From Nymphaea colorata (lineage: Eukaryota > Streptophyta > Magnoliopsida > Nymphaeales > Nymphaeaceae), in NCBI RefSeq assembly GCF_008831285.2, contig NC_045144.1, forward strand, positions 14,931,858-14,995,857: a DNA stretch of 64,000 bases. The letters are read 5' to 3'. A program made the translations under genes and the position numbers. This document shows positions 33,803 through 46,672 of this stretch, piece after piece. Numbering within the stretch: position 1 is the first letter of the stretch; each line of letters opens with the position of its first letter. Below the pieces are notes generated by a model. That model searched no databases. It saw nothing but the letters and a program-made list of their open reading frames with translations, and was not told the DNA's origin.

Positions 33803-34555
33803 CTGATGAAACAGACAACCTGTTATTACAAAGATTTTTGTAGAGAAATAAGTATATCTGAGCAGTCATCAAGATTGCCTTACCAGTAATCCATAGCTTA
33901 TTCTTGTTTGCCTTATCAGAAATGCATAGCTTATCAACATTTGAGCAGTGGCAATCCTTATGCCTTTTGAGTTTTATGTGCCTTGCATTTCTTAATTGAC
34001 CTTCATTGTGATTTTACTTTTTATTTTCACCAATTGTGTTGTACTCAGCTCTTTTCTTGCAATGATTATTTAGGTCCATAACTCCAAACAAGAGAGTGAA
34101 TTGAGTGTTTTGGGTTCTAAGTATGGCTAAATATTGTAAACCAACATTGGTTCCAGTGCAAGTGCACAAATAATTGTTGTAGAATGGTGAGGCCCTTATC
34201 ATTGTGTACAACTCTGTCATTGGTTGAAGGCACCAGTTTGGAGACCTAAATATGCTCGTATCTTCAAGTTATTAATGTTCGTTCTTAGATGAATTTACAG
34301 TGGTTCCCTTATTTTAGGCACGTTAACTAGAAGGGACCACATCAACCGCCTTGCCAATCAAGGATGTATGAAGGTAATCAATTGAACACTTTGAAAACAG
34401 ATAATTTTTCAGGCTGAGTGCTAAAAGTGATGGTAGTGTTTGTTAGGTCATCCTTCTTGATTCCAAAATTGCAATGTTGGGATCTATAAGGAGCAATAAC
34501 CGCCTAGACTATTTGTTATCTTGATCAACATGGAGCACGGTTCTATCATGAGGTG

Positions 34556-34735
34556 TACCCTCAAAGCTCTAAGATGTGGCTGTATTGCTTCATAAAGCTC
34601 CACATTAATTGGCTCCCAATTGGTGAATCCCCATATAATCTTGCCTCCATCTCTCTCAAGTTTGCACAAGATAATGAGGTGTTCTCTTGAAGGACCAATA
34701 ATATGCCTACCCCCAGCAACATCCATGGTCCTATT
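34556..34735 (-). other. Possible exon of unknown function
   Basis: The minus strand reads MDVAGGRHIIGPSREHLIIL and GKIIWGFTNWEPINVELY, about 60 residues of protein-like composition. It is bounded by a possible acceptor (AG at about 34737) and a possible donor (GGTACACC at about 34558). I do not recognise the family, and no link with the STELLO-like exon 750 bp away is shown. It could be a host exon, a captured exon or chance. Confidence 0.35.
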
Positions 34736-34809
34736 TTTTGGGTCTCGAAGCCCCAGGCATGGGACGACTAGGAGCATCTTACAAAATAAAAATGGATGGA
34801 AAGATTAAA

Positions 34810-35640
34810 AACCATAGGGCTGGTTCAGTACACAAGATGGTCATATCATCTCCTTTACATGATTTCCTTTAAGTAAACAATATCTCCATATCATATTTTT
34901 TACATGTTCCACTTGAATCCGTGGAATGTGTGGAATTTTGTTGTACAGTTGACCTCATGCAAATCAAACAAATAGGAGTGCTTAATTGTAACAAAAACAT
35001 GGATTTACTGAAGTATAGGAAGCTCCTTCGTCAAGTACATTTGATTGGTCAATTCATGCTCCAATGGCTATTGTCTTTAGATATAATTAATATAGAATAC
35101 GACACTTGAGAAATTGGCCCTTATCAAGGCAGGCTGGCCTTTGCCCAGAACCAAGGCTAATGTCCACCATGGGCAACACAACTTGTTGACCATCCTTTGT
35201 GCCCCTTAGTGGCTTCTGTAATTTGTCATTCCCTGCACGACTATCCCCTTCGTGAAACTTTCATCTTCAATCCATTTCATTATGATCAAGCCTGCTTTGC
35301 AGAGGGATACAGAGAGGTGGGTGATGCAACAATTCTATCGAGGTCCTGTGGAAGAGGAAGCTACATTTGACTGCCATGGAAGATGACTTTGACCATCTTT
35401 TCATTTTTTTACCTTTTTATAGTTCTATTATTAAAGTTAGCTGCTTTAATTTAACCATAAAACTAGATGTACATGATGATCTGATAAGCAAATGCTTTTG
35501 GTTTGATGATGTTGATAATATTTGACCAACTTGCCTCACCAAAAAGTCTTTTCAATCCTCAAAGTAGTAACTATGGTTGATAAAAACTAGATTACCAAAC
35601 CCAGGTAAGCTGGATTCTTAGAATATGAATTTTCTAATGT
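34810..35640. other. Unassigned DNA before the CACTA body
   Basis: No clear gene. A short plus-strand stretch at about 35270-35340 reads HYDQACFAEGYRE and then loses frame; too little to name. The CACTA 5' terminal repeat should lie here but no CACTA-type end was found. Confidence 0.35.
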
Positions 35641-35677
35641 TTATCATTAAAAAAATGAGTATCCTCATGTAATTTTT

Positions 35678-35920
35678 TTGTATATTATGATTACGTATGG
35701 CCAAGACTATGTGGATGGGAATATAGTGTTTGTGCAACTTTCTGTCAGTAAAAATTCAATGGTAAATCAGAAGATTAGATGTCCTTGCATAAAATGTAAT
35801 AATTATCAGTTTAAGAGCTTGAAGGAAGTAGTAGGTGACATGATTTGTGATGGTTCTTGTTGAAACTACACAAAGTGGATTTTCCATGGGACAATGAAGC
35901 AGGTAATTTTGAGTGCACAA
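35678..35920 (+). pseudogene. CACTA transposase-associated domain
   Basis: YVDGNIVFVQLSVSKNSM then KIRCPCIKCNN matches the Cys-rich N-terminal domain (Transpos_assoc) of plant En/Spm transposases. After a stop, NYTKWIFHGT gives its end (YT-W-HGE in the family). Confidence 0.8.
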
Positions 35921-36169
35921 ATGAAACCTCACAGGAAGTAGAATATTCTTTACGCTTTTAAATGAGGTTGAACAAGAGTTATATCCAATGCGCAAATTTT
36001 CAAAAATGTCAACTCTTGTTTGAGTATATCACATAAAATGTCTATGTGGATGAAGTAACAAAAGTGTTGGCATGTTGTTGGAGTATTTGAAAGAACTCTT
36101 GCAAAATGGGAACTTGTTACTATCATCATGTTACAAGATGCATAAATAATTTCTAATCTGAATTTCAAA

Positions 36170-38000
36170 TCCAACAAGATTCATGCATGTCCAAATGATT
36201 GCTTGTTGTGTTGGAAAGACACGACAAATAAAGATGTGTGTGTACCACTTGTGGTGTTCCAAGATGGAAGGTGTTTCACAACAAGAGAGGATGAAAATAT
36301 AAACGTGGTTGTTAAAAAAAGGTAAAATTTAAGAAAAGTGTTGTGGCACTTTCCTTTGATTTTGAGGCTTCAAAAGTTGTTTATGTCATAAAAATTGCTT
36401 GTTCTATGTCATAGCATCATGATAGTTGCACCATAGATGGCCATTTATGACATCCTGTAGATTCTCTAGCATGGAAGTCTTTTGAAGACAATCATGTTTC
36501 TTTTGCTTCTGACCCTCGATGGTTAAGCATCTGATGGCTTTAATCCATTTAGAACAATGAGTTTAAGTCACAACACATGGCATGTGGTTCTCATTCTCTA
36601 TAATTTGCCACCACTGATGGTTATGAAACAATCAATCATGATTTTAAGTTTACTGATTTCTAGTTTATCTAGTCTTGAAAATGACATAGATGTGTATTTT
36701 CAACCTCTCATTGATGAGTTGCAAGAATTGTGGGCTGGAGTGAACACTTATGATGCCTCAAGAAAAAAAGTATTCGAGATATATGCTGCATTTGTGGACA
36801 ATAAATGATTTTTCTATGTATGCTAATTTATCAGGTTGGAGTAATAAGGGTAGATTTGCATGCCCTTACTGTCAATCTGAATGCAACTCTATTTGGTTGA
36901 AGAATAGTTGAAATTTTTTTTATGTATGTCATCATTGATTTTTGCTAATAGAACATTTATTTTGGCTTAATAAGCAGGATTTTGATGCAAATTTTCAACA
37001 ATGAGGTGCACCTACAAATGTTTCTACTAGTGAAATTTATTCAGAATTGCAGCACATCACAAACATGTGTGGAAAAAAGTTGAATTGAGCTCACGTGCCA
37101 AGATTGCAATTCAACTGGAAGAAAAAAATGTATATTTTTTGAATTATCATATTAGTAGTACAGTATATTAAGACACAATTTAGATGTAATGCATATTGAA
37201 AAGAATGTGTGTGATAATATTTTAAACTGCATTGTTCGAAGGGAATATGAAAGACACTTCTAAAGCTAAATTAGACTTGCAAGATATGAATATAAGACAG
37301 GCACTTCATCCAACAAAGATGCCAAGTTGGACTAAAGTTTATTTAGGAACTGCATGCTTTATAATGAAGAAGAATGAAAGAAGATTATTTTGCAAATTAC
37401 TAAAAAAATTAAGAAGTCCTAATGGCTTTACATCAAATATTTCAAGGTTGTCTAATTAAAAGAAGCAAAAATATCAGGGCTCAAAAGTCATGTCTCTCAT
37501 ATTTTAATGCACCACATCCTTCCATTAGCTGTTAGAAAATCATTGTCGAATAATGTTAGTCTAATATTGGTTGAGTTTTGCAGGTTTTTCAAGAGCATAT
37601 GCTCAAAAGTAGCTTTAGAAAATGACTTGAAACGTTTGGATAAGAACATTAGGATCATACTTTGTAAGGTTGAAACTATTTTTCATCATGCCTTTTTCAA
37701 TATTATGATGCAATTGCCAGTGCACTTGTTTAAAGTGGCAATATTAGGAGGACCTGTGCAATATCATTGGATATACGCCATTGAAAGGTATGTGTCAATT
37801 ATACCTTATAGATTATTTGATATATGTTGATAATGCTAGAGCGTCATTTACTATTTTCATGTGTACATGTATATTATGACATTTAAGACATATATACGGA
37901 ATCGAAGTCATGTCGAAGGTTCAATTCCTTAAGGTTACTTAGCAGAAGAATATTAAACATTTCGTTCCAGGTATCAACATGATTTTGAAAGTAGATTCAA
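36170..38000 (+). pseudogene. CACTA TNP2-type transposase remnant
   Basis: Blocks in order: CPNDCLLCWKD (about 36190), SDPRWLS (about 36510), MSLSHNTWHVVLILYNLPP (36557-36613), ENDIDVYFQPLIDELQELW (36680-36736), YDASRKKVFEIYAA, YANLSGWSNKGRFACPYCQ (about 36820-36880). Then FFNIMMQLPVHLF and GGPVQYHWIYAIERY (37700-37790). They are the conserved Transposase_21 and DUF4218 blocks. The frames change several times and many stops occur. Confidence 0.8.
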
Positions 38001-38229
38001 TCCTTCTACATGAAATGAAGATGGTGATTGTGACAGTGATGAAGAGTTAACTACATTAGTTAGAAAAGCATGACATTTGGGAAAACAAGAGCCAATTATG
38101 ATTGATGATGTTACTTTGAAGCAGACACATTTATATGTATTATTTAAACATGATCTAGTGTCCCCTTTTATCGAGTAAAATATGAACTTAGTTCCTGTAT
38201 AAATGATTTAGAGTTTTTAACAAATTTAA

Positions 38230-39060
38230 TTATGTGACAGATGCTTTTTTTCCTTATAGACATCATTGTATGATGCAAGCAAGACAATACAAAAGATCAT
38301 GTAATGCATACATATCTCATAAAGAGGAATTTTCAAGCTGGTTTAAAGAACAAGTATGCTTCTTTTTATATTGTTATTGTTTCATACACATAATAATATA
38401 TATGCATCTTTAGGTTCATTGTGAACGAATGACTGAAAGAAGTGTTTCATAAGAAATCAGGTGGCTTTCTCAAGGACCAATGACAATGGCAAAAAGGTAT
38501 AATGGGTTTCTGATCAATGGATTTAGGTTTCACAACAAAAGCAAAGAGGGGAAGTGAAAAACACAAAACAGTAGAGTTGCCATTCATGCATGTGTGAGAT
38601 GTGTTATATTATGGCATTAATGAAGACATAATTGAGATTGAATATTTCGAACAGTTTAGGTTTTTCCTTCATAAATGTATGTGGTTTGATGTACTTGGCC
38701 CACTTAACCATGGATTCACTTTGGTGAATTACAGGTACACGTACATGGAGAATGAACCTTTCATATTAGCTCATCAAGTGAACCAAGTTTTCTATTTTCA
38801 AGATTCAAGCGACCAAGATTGGTTTGTGTAGTTATAGAGATGATTCCTAGAGACTTATATCATATGCCACCTAATTTGCAAGAAAATAGTGAGGGAACGT
38901 TGAGTTCAACAATTGACATATCACTACATAGTTCTAACCACAATTTGGTTAGAACAGACGTAGATGGAGATGACATTAACATATATGAGAATGAAAATAA
39001 TGAGGGTGAATCATTCGATGAAGGTGAACTTGATGAGACATTGTTTTCATCATATTGTTG
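38230..39060 (+). pseudogene. CACTA transposase C-terminal (DUF4216-like) remnant
   Basis: HCMMQARQYKRSCNAYISH... (about 38265) and YYGINEDIIEIEYF, FLHKCMWFDV, HGFTLVNYR, EPFILAHQVNQVFYFQD (38601-38813) are the DUF4216 blocks. VVIEMIPRDLYHMP follows in the next frame, then an acidic tail to 39060. One frameshift lies at about 38820. Confidence 0.8.
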
Positions 39061-40040
39061 ATCAATATTTTTGTAAGATGTTATCGATGCAATAATCAAA
39101 TTTTACATACTGTATTACTTTTGCATCATTTGTCTTCCGAGTTCTTACCTCCACTATTCATGCCATTAGATTTCACAATGACTTAAAAAGATGAAGTTGT
39201 ACCATTATAGGATGATTGACTTTTACTGAAAGTCATCTCAAGCACCAAGAAACAAGATGATCAATTTTTACCAGAGATTGTCCTCAATACCAAAGAACAA
39301 TATCTCACATTATCAGAAATTGTTCTTGACACTGAAGAACAAGATGAATGATGGTCATACATTGTCCCAGATTAAAAGGATGATGATAATGATTACACAC
39401 CATCAATGAAGACAGTTGTTGAACATTCTTATGTTTGAAGTGAAGAGCTCAATAAAGCCATGAAAAATTTCTTACGAATCTACATTCCTTCATATGTTGA
39501 TTGATTTTCTTTTGTCAATAATTTGACTCATGTAATGAGAACTAAAATGTTTTAGTAGTTTTTTTTTATTAGTAGTTGTCACTTTTCGTTGCAATTATGT
39601 AATGCCATGAGTTCTTAATTTGTTACTAATTCTCATTCATCCATATCCAATTGTTTAATCACATCTCATATGCACTTATTTATTTGTGCATTCTATTTGT
39701 CTATGTGTATGGTCTCGTGCATTATAGGTATGATCATTATGGCACACATTGAATATTCAACCCTTAGTTCATTTGAAAAAGATGGAAGCATGGAAGTTTC
39801 CCAAACTGATCATGGTAATAAATCATGAAGTTTTCTATTTAAATTTTGTTGTGAAGTTGCACCCTTGGTGCTTCTATATTAACTAATTACATGTTATTGA
39901 CATTTTTACAGGAATATGACAAAATAAGCACAAGTTCAGAGACGAAGCAAATGCTTAAAAGTGGTCAAACTAATAGATGGAAAAAAGATAAAAGTGAAAT
40001 GAAATGAATATGGTCAAGTCATGATAAGATATCAATAATT
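39061..40040. other. CACTA internal linker, no gene
   Basis: AT-rich. GAAGAACAAGATGA-type words recur at about 39250-39370 (three imperfect units of about 60 bp). It lies between the two CACTA gene remnants. Confidence 0.4.
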
Positions 40041-40049
40041 TCTAACTTT

Positions 40050-40590
40050 TTTAGCCCATTGGCATGTAATAGGAGCTCCAATCAACTATGACTCATGGAC
40101 AGACATGCCATCAACATATAAGGACAACATGTGGGATCAAGTTCAACTATATTTCTTTTATACTTGTCATTTGTATATTTTTGTGTTGTAATATAATGTA
40201 TAACTCATAATATAGGAAAAATTTAAGTTGGATAAATCTATGAAGATGTGACCATTGAAAAACTTGAACTTGCAGTGAAAAGACTAGAAATGTGAACTAA
40301 AGAAAAAATACTTTGATCCATTCGAAAAGGATGAAGATAATGTCATTGGTGATAAATTAGCAAATAAGCTTGACCTATAACAACGGCATACTTGTTTAAC
40401 AAGATGGAATGCACCAAAGTGGAAGGTACATATTTTAATCTACATTTTTGTGAGCCACACATCACACTTTTGGGTGTGATATGGTCAATTGTAAGCAAAG
40501 TAAAAAAAAAAAACAAGGCAAATCGGGGTAAATTGATGTTTCCACACACACTGGATCAAAAAAGTATGGCACAAATTTGTGAGGAATGAG
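40050..40590 (+). pseudogene. CACTA second-gene (Transposase_24-like) remnant
   Basis: HWHVIGAPINYDSWTDMPST (about 40055-40115) followed by KDNMWDQVQ fits the W-x-IP-x5-W start of the plant transposase family often found next to TNP2. HTLDQKSMAQICEE at 40545-40589 corresponds to its KS-A-I-EE block. Stops and a frameshift lie between them. Confidence 0.55.
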
Positions 40591-41005
40591 TAATATCTAG
40601 TTCAATCCATGTATAATAATGTCTACTTTTTAGTTACACATGTACCTTAGTTTATCCATGTTATTTTCAAAACCTTAGAAGGAAATACATAATGGAGTGG
40701 AACCAACCTGTAGTTAGGTCTTCATTCTAACACACTTGACCAAACAGGAGCATATGATAAATAATCACAATGGAAAAATGATTTATGTACTACTCTGCTT
40801 TATTTGAATAACTACTTTTTTTTTCATTATTTTAGTGTACCACTTGTTTATAATTGTTTGCATGTAATTGTAGGTCCCACTTAGAGCAGAAACAAGCATC
40901 CTACCTCCAAGTTCTCAAGACAATGTAGGCAGACATGATATTTATGCGATGCACATGGGACGAGAGTGCAGTTGACGTGTGCATACATATAGAGTGGGTC
41001 CAGGT

Positions 41006-41280
41006 TGTTAAGATATGGTTCGGGTCAAGTCAGACCTCAGACCCGACCCAGCTTCACCACACGCAACACATAATGGTTCGGGTCCAGGTTGTTAAGATAT
41101 GGTTTTGTGTGTTTTATTTGTAACACTAAAGTGTAATTAGTTTAAAGTAATGACAAGGGGCAGGCACCAATGCTAAGGCCCTTATTCTTATCTCTCTCAT
41201 TTCTCGAGCAGCCTGTTCCTCTTCTCGCACCTCCTTAACAATCCATCTGGTGGTTTGGTGATATACATCAAAATCTTACA
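41006..41280 (+). repeat. Copia 5' LTR with an internal 84-bp duplication
   Basis: GGGTCCAGGTTGTTAAGATA occurs at 40996 and 41080. The LTR could therefore start at the TGTTA at 41006 (275 bp) or at 41090 (191 bp). It ends CTTACA. Without a second LTR the choice cannot be made. Confidence 0.6.
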
Positions 41281-41292
41281 TGGTATCAGAGC
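41281..41292 (+). other. Primer-binding site (initiator Met tRNA)
   Basis: TGGTATCAGAGC directly follows the LTR end at 41280. Confidence 0.9.
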
Positions 41293-41579
41293 AGGTTTTT
41301 GTCAATGAGAATGTCTGGTAAGAATTTCCAGTTTCTGCCCTAATCTTTGTTTTTCTACCCTAATCCCAAAATCTTTGATTTTTGCTCTAACTTTTATTTT
41401 TTTGCTTTAATCCCAAAATCTCTGATTTTTGCCCTAATCTCTATTGTTCTGCGTGATCCCAAAATCTCTGATTTCTGCCCAAATTTCTATTTTCCTGTCC
41501 TAACCCGAAAACTACTGTCGTCTGCCCTAACCCCAACACTGCTGCTGTATCTTTATATATACACCTTCTTAGTTCAAAT

Positions 41580-42500
41580 ATGGATCACAACCGCAATTCT
41601 ACTACCTTGTCATCTAGTTTCCTCTGACAACTCATCTCACAAAAGTTGAACCATACCAACTATTTGACATGGAAACGTCAAATAGTCCCCTTTATCAAGA
41701 GTCACCATTTGTATAGACATCTCAATGGCACCACACCTGTGCCACCATAATGGATCATGCGGGAAGTAAAGAATGTTGTAGGGCATGTTCAAGAAACCAT
41801 TGTAGAAACCAATCTTGAATATGAGACATGGATGACTCATAATCAGTCTCTTGTTGCATATATTCCTTCCATGCTATTAGAGGAAGTTCTGGTGGGCGTT
41901 GATGATGATCTTTCAACACTAGAGTTGTGAAACATGCACGCTAACATATTCTCAAGTATTAGAAGCAAGATTCTTGCAACTCAAGAGGCAATTTTAAAAT
42001 ATCAAGCGAGGAACATGCTCAGTTTTGGAGTATATACATGAAATTAAAAATGTCAGTGATCAGCTTGTAATCATAAGACATCCAGTCAGTGACAAGGATG
42101 AAATACAGCAGACTCTAAGTGGATTGGAGTCTCATTTTGATGTCTTCTGCACTGCTTTAAAGTATTACGTGTTCTTCCTTCTTAATTCAGCATGAAGCAA
42201 GCCGTATACAGCGACAAGAATTAATTCAACAAGAAGCAAGCTGTATACAGCAACAAGAATGATCTCATTCTGGTAGTCATAATGTGGTGGTCACTGGCAC
42301 CCATGCTTTGCAAGGAAGTCGTCCTAGGATTTGGAGCTAACAATCAAGGATGGGGAGAGGTATTCTTTCCACACCAAACCAAATGCACAGACAAATGTAC
42401 CACGAAGGTTACCTACTTCTTTTTATTGCAATAAGAGAGGTGATGTGAAATCAGAATGTTGGTATAACCCTCAAAATAAACGAAAAACAGGTTAGGCATG
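41580..42500 (+). pseudogene. Copia gag with zinc knuckle
   Basis: Starts at the ATG at 41580 (MDHNRNSTT) and hits a stop after 15 codons. The gag core is clear in another frame: KLNHTNYLTWKRQI (41645-41685) and LEYETWMTHNQSLVAYI (41815-41865), with NVSDQLVIIRHPVSDKDEIQ at about 42049. The CCHC region is FYCNKRGDVKSECWYN (42420-42470), whose middle His is Asp. It is a pseudogene. Confidence 0.8.
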
Positions 42501-42562
42501 ACAATAAGGTAGTAGGGCCAACTATATTAAACACGATAGCAGCACCAAACATTCCTCCCAAT

Positions 42563-44230
42563 GTGCAGCAGATCTTAATGATAGCTTTGTCCAAACTCAA
42601 TCTTAAGCAAAATGAGGAAGGACTATGGTATGTGGATTCTAGTGCTGCAGCTCACGTGACTGATGACGCAGGTAAGCTTTCTGGTGCTCCTCCTTATTTA
42701 GCTAAAGACTCAGTTGTCATAGGAGATGGTTCCCATCATAAGATATCTCATATTGGAAATGCACATATATCCATAATTCCTTTCTACCTTTAAAAAATGT
42801 TCTTGTTGTTCCATATGTCAAAAAAAAATATTATTTCCATGTCAAAGCTTATTATGATACTTGTTCCTTTGTTGAGTTTACTCATTCTTTTATTTATGCC
42901 AATGATGATCGAACCAAGAAGTCATTCGTTGAGGGTGTTCACAAAGGAGACAGGTACGTTATTGAAAAAGCTCCAAAAGTGTTCAAGTCGTGTGTTTCAG
43001 ATTCATCTTTTCCTAGTTAGAGTGAATAACAACATGGTCAATTTCGCATTTGTAGTCGGTCTTTCATTCAAAGTCTTGTTGTAGACGGACTATTACATAT
43101 GTCCAGTTTAAGTCCAGTCAATGAGTCTAGCATGTGCTCAAGTTGTCATATTTGTAAGAGTCATGCTCTCCCTTTCTAGTCAATAAATAAGCAAGCTTTG
43201 AAGTTATTTGATACCATATATTCTGATATTTGGGGGTCTGCTCTATTTCTTCTTCTTTCAGGAGTAAACATTATGTTGTTTTTATTAATTTTTATTCATG
43301 TTACACTTGGATCTACTTCATGAAAAGCAAATTAAAGATTTTTCGCTTGTTCACTCAATTCCATGCATTGGTCCAAAATAAATACTCTAATAATATTGTG
43401 CATTTCCAATGTGATGGTGGAAGTGAGTTTATTTCAAATTAATTTACTGAGTATTTACTAAATCATGGGATCATTAGACAGATTTTCTATCCACACACAC
43501 ACAACAGAATGGTATTGTTGAAAGAAAGCATAGACACATAATTGAAAGTGTACTAAGCATGATGCATAACGTAGATGTGCCCATGAAGTTATGGACTGTT
43601 CATGTCATTTATCAACTGCCACTATCTATACTTGAAGGAAAATCTACATTTTTTATTTCATATCAAGAACAACCAAATTATGATGAACTACATGTTTTTT
43701 GATGTGTCTGTTATGTCCATGTTGATGTTTCCTTGAGAAATAAATGTCAAGATCGAGCTGTTATGAGCAGATTTGTGGGTTATGCAAAAAATTATAAGGG
43801 CTATAGATGTTACAATCTAAAGACTGGGTGCATGCATATTTCACGACATGTTGTTTTTTATGATCTCAAATTGAAGGACTTAAAGGAGCCACATGTAATG
43901 TTCAATACCAGGGATAATACATCATGGCTGAACGCCGAGATGTTAGGCCAAGCAGCTGATGCATACCACACACACAGTGATAGAATTATAAATGAATTTG
44001 AGGCAGCCTCAGATATCCAGAAGGAGAGCATGCCTCCTTCTACTCACATGAAAAACTTGTCTTCACCTAATTATTTTTCAGAAATAGTATATACTCAATG
44101 ATCAGCTCCAGCAACCACTCTAGAAACTATTATCACTTGCCCACATCGATCAGAACGTGTGCATCACCCCATTGATAGATGGGTAAGTTATGATAGCTTC
44201 TCTTTACATTTTCAACTTTTTATGACAAAA
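42563..44230 (+). pseudogene. Copia protease and integrase
   Basis: GLWYVDSSAAAHVTDD (42619-42666) is the protease active site; the Gly of the catalytic Asp-Ser-Gly is Ser here. After disrupted sequence come CSSCHICKSHALPF (43137-43178, pre-integrase Cys pair), HFQCDGGSEFIS (43401-43437, catalytic Asp block), NGIVERKHRH (in another frame at 43505, catalytic Glu block), and MSRFVGYAKNYKGYRCYN with CMHISRHVVFYD (43763-43864). The linker ends HPIDRWVSYDSF (44165-44200). Several stops and frameshifts; RT is missing. Confidence 0.85.
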
Positions 44231-46069
44231 TTGAGCAAAAAGGTGGAGCCAAAATACTATGTGTTCACACCCCACCCCTTTGTCAAAGGGTGTCGAAATG
44301 CGAATGAGCAAAATTCTTTTAAAATTGACGCTTTAAGGAAAAAAATTTTTAAGAGAAAGAGATCTGCCCACCAGTACAAGGTCCAACCGCTCCTGCCACC
44401 TTTAATAGGGGTAATTGGACCAACGACTAAGAATCATTTGGATTATGTACGAGTTATTGATGCAAATCCTATATGCTTGTGCATTGAGGTTTTAGATTCA
44501 AGAACCATTTTGAATAAATGATTTGAACTTATTTTGAAAATAAATTTGAAGATTGGAGGGTTTTCAAGTTGATTTAAAAACCTTTGTTTTGGTGCCATTT
44601 GATTTGAAATTCACAATTCTTGGAGATTGAGTTCTTTGTTGTGAACTCAAGATGAATCATGAGTTGAAATAGTGATCATCTTATGATTAACTTTTGGGAA
44701 AATAGCTAAGTTTTCTTAGCAAACAAAATTGATTTTGAATTCTTCTTTTGCCAAATCGTGTGATTTGGTTAGATAGAGTTCATTCTTTTGATGGAACATA
44801 GGTTCCAAATTGTTAGAAAACATGTTTTCTAAACATATTTTGGCCAAGATTGTGAATGCATTGCTTATGTTTTCTTTTGAAGTAAGTGAAGTTTACAAAT
44901 TCTTGTTGCAATATGACTTGGTCACTTTTTGCAACTCAAATTTGAATAACTTAATTTATTAAGAATGTGCATGTGGTGCTATTGATTTTAAGTGAAAGTA
45001 AATGCATGTAATAAAAAGGAAAACTATACGAGGCTTTCATTCTTCTCTCTCTCATAATCTCTCAAAGTAAATATATCAACATTCATTGTTTACTCTCTCA
45101 CAATCTCTCAAAGTCCATTCATTACAATCACACATCATACAATCTATACGTGAATATTGATTTTGATTAAAATGTTGTACTTTCTCTAAATGTGCTCATC
45201 AAATTATTGTGCACATGAATTAGAGATGCAGTCCACAAGCTTGAGTCATGTATGAGAAACTCAAAACAATTAAGAATTAGGCAAATGAGGATGAAATCAA
45301 ACTTTAAAATATAGAGAAAACATAGATATCATCTTTTTTCCTCAAAATTGTCATAAAAATCAGATTTTATTCTGATTTAAATGGTTTAAAATTAAAATAT
45401 TGATTCTAAGAGTGTTTGACTATTGAAAAATGATAAAATTCAGTTTTACTCCATATGAGCTAAACATTCAAGTTGGCAAAAATCATGTGCCATATGTTCT
45501 CATTCATGTCATGGAGTTCTAAGAACCTTTCTTTCTCCCCAAAATCAAACAAAATTTCAGATTCTTGTCCTAGAAGATCCATTCATTTCTTGGACTATTA
45601 AAACATTTTTGATCTTGTTCTTTAAGGGATACAAAGATTAGGGTTTTTGAAACATGATCTTACATCATTTTTGAGACTCAATCAATCACATGTAAGTCTG
45701 AAAATTGGTAAAGAAATCAGAAATTTCTAAAAGGATTTTAGAGAGCCGATTAGGTAGGGCTAAAACCTTTTTATTGTTCTTCAAAAGATAGCCACTTTGT
45801 GGCTGAAAATTGGCATCTCAAATATATAAAATTTGACATTCTTTAGTTAATTCCTATAAAACCTGGTCTGATTTCAACAACATACATACACCTTACGTAT
45901 GGATTGGTGAAATTAAACAAATTTTAAGCTGCAATGAAAGTGATTTCATAGCTTTGTACTATGAAAATCAATAAAATGATCCATTTTCTTAAAAACCAGT
46001 TTGGAAACATGTTCCAACCTGGTTTTAGTAGAGGAAAACGTTTTTAAACAAGAGATTGAACATGTATAT
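44231..46069. other. AT-rich DNA, no gene seen
   Basis: The stretch 44231-44460 is GC-richer and holds an unrecognised open frame (44159-44521) continuing from the copia end. The rest is AT-rich and non-coding. It may be part of an older LTR element that was the target of the 46070-55237 insertion, but I could not match it to the minus-strand fragment at 55.3-58.7 kb. Confidence 0.4.
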
Positions 46070-46249
46070 TGTAATCACCCCAAATTTTTTCAAAAAGAAT
46101 GCCCTCTTTTATTAAAAACACAAAACCCAATTTTTTGATCTAAATTGGTCCAAAGCCACAATCCAAATCCAAATTAGATCCAAAAACCTAAGTTCAAATC
46201 CAAATCAAGCATGTGAGACTCATTTGCCTTCCTTTTAACAAATTGGCCT

Positions 46250-46625
46250 CTTTTTAGAGGGTGATTTTGGTCTTTTTGGTAAACAAGACTCATTTGCCTC
46301 TCCTTTTTTATAAAGAACTTCCTTTTAAGGGGTAATTTTGGTCTTTTTGGTAAACAAGACCTATTTGCCCATCCTTTTTGACAAAAAAATCTCCTTTTAG
46401 AGGGTGATTTTACTCTTTTTGGGTGTTACCCTTTCTTTTGACAAAAAGTCTCCTTTTAGAGGGCAATTTTAGTCTTTTTGGATGGACAAGACTAATTTGC
46501 CCATCCTTTTGACAAAAAATCTCATTTTAGAGTGTGATTTTAGTCTTTTTGGGTGGACATGACTCATTTGCCCTTTCTTTTGACAAAAAGTCTCCTTTTA
46601 GAGGGTGATTTTAGTCTTTTTAAGT
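46250..46625 (+). repeat. U3 tandem array (six units)
   Basis: Each unit contains GAGGGTGATTTTAGTCTTTT, then GGGTGGACAAGACTCATTTG and CTTTTGACAAAAAGTCTCC, with substitutions. The right LTR has seven units (52735-53195). Arrays of this sort in U3 can act as enhancers (inference). Confidence 0.8.
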
Positions 46626-46664
46626 CAAAAAATTCAAATTTAGGGTTTTCGCTCCAAAATCCTC

Positions 46665-46672
46665 TATAAATA
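46665..46672 (+). promoter_or_regulatory. TATA box of the 5' LTR
   Basis: TATAAATA in the context CCTCTATAAATACCCCCACT, a good plant core-promoter match. The right LTR has ACAAAAATA at the matching place (about 53240-53248), so its promoter looks damaged. Confidence 0.65.

Larger units (their letters stand above)
35641..40600 (+). mobile_element. CACTA/En-Spm transposon, decayed
   Basis: Three groups of remnants in one orientation and in the usual order: a transposase-associated domain (35678-35900), a TNP2-type transposase (36170-38000), DUF4216-type C-terminus (38601-38850), and a second-gene (Transposase_24-like) remnant (40050-40590). Terminal CACTA repeats and the 3-bp target duplication were not located. 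Stops and frameshifts occur roughly every 50-100 codons. Confidence 0.8.
41006..44230 (+). mobile_element. Ty1/copia element truncated after integrase
   Basis: A 5' LTR ends at 41280 (CTTACA), the primer site is 41281-41292, and gag, protease and integrase follow to about 44225. RT, RNase H and a 3' LTR are absent; at about 44230 the sequence changes to unrelated AT-rich DNA. Stops occur throughout. Confidence 0.85.

Noticed and set aside
35270-35340. Short plus-strand peptide CFAEGYRE resembling an EGYREGY-type motif
   Set aside because: Too short and immediately out of frame; not enough to claim a host gene.
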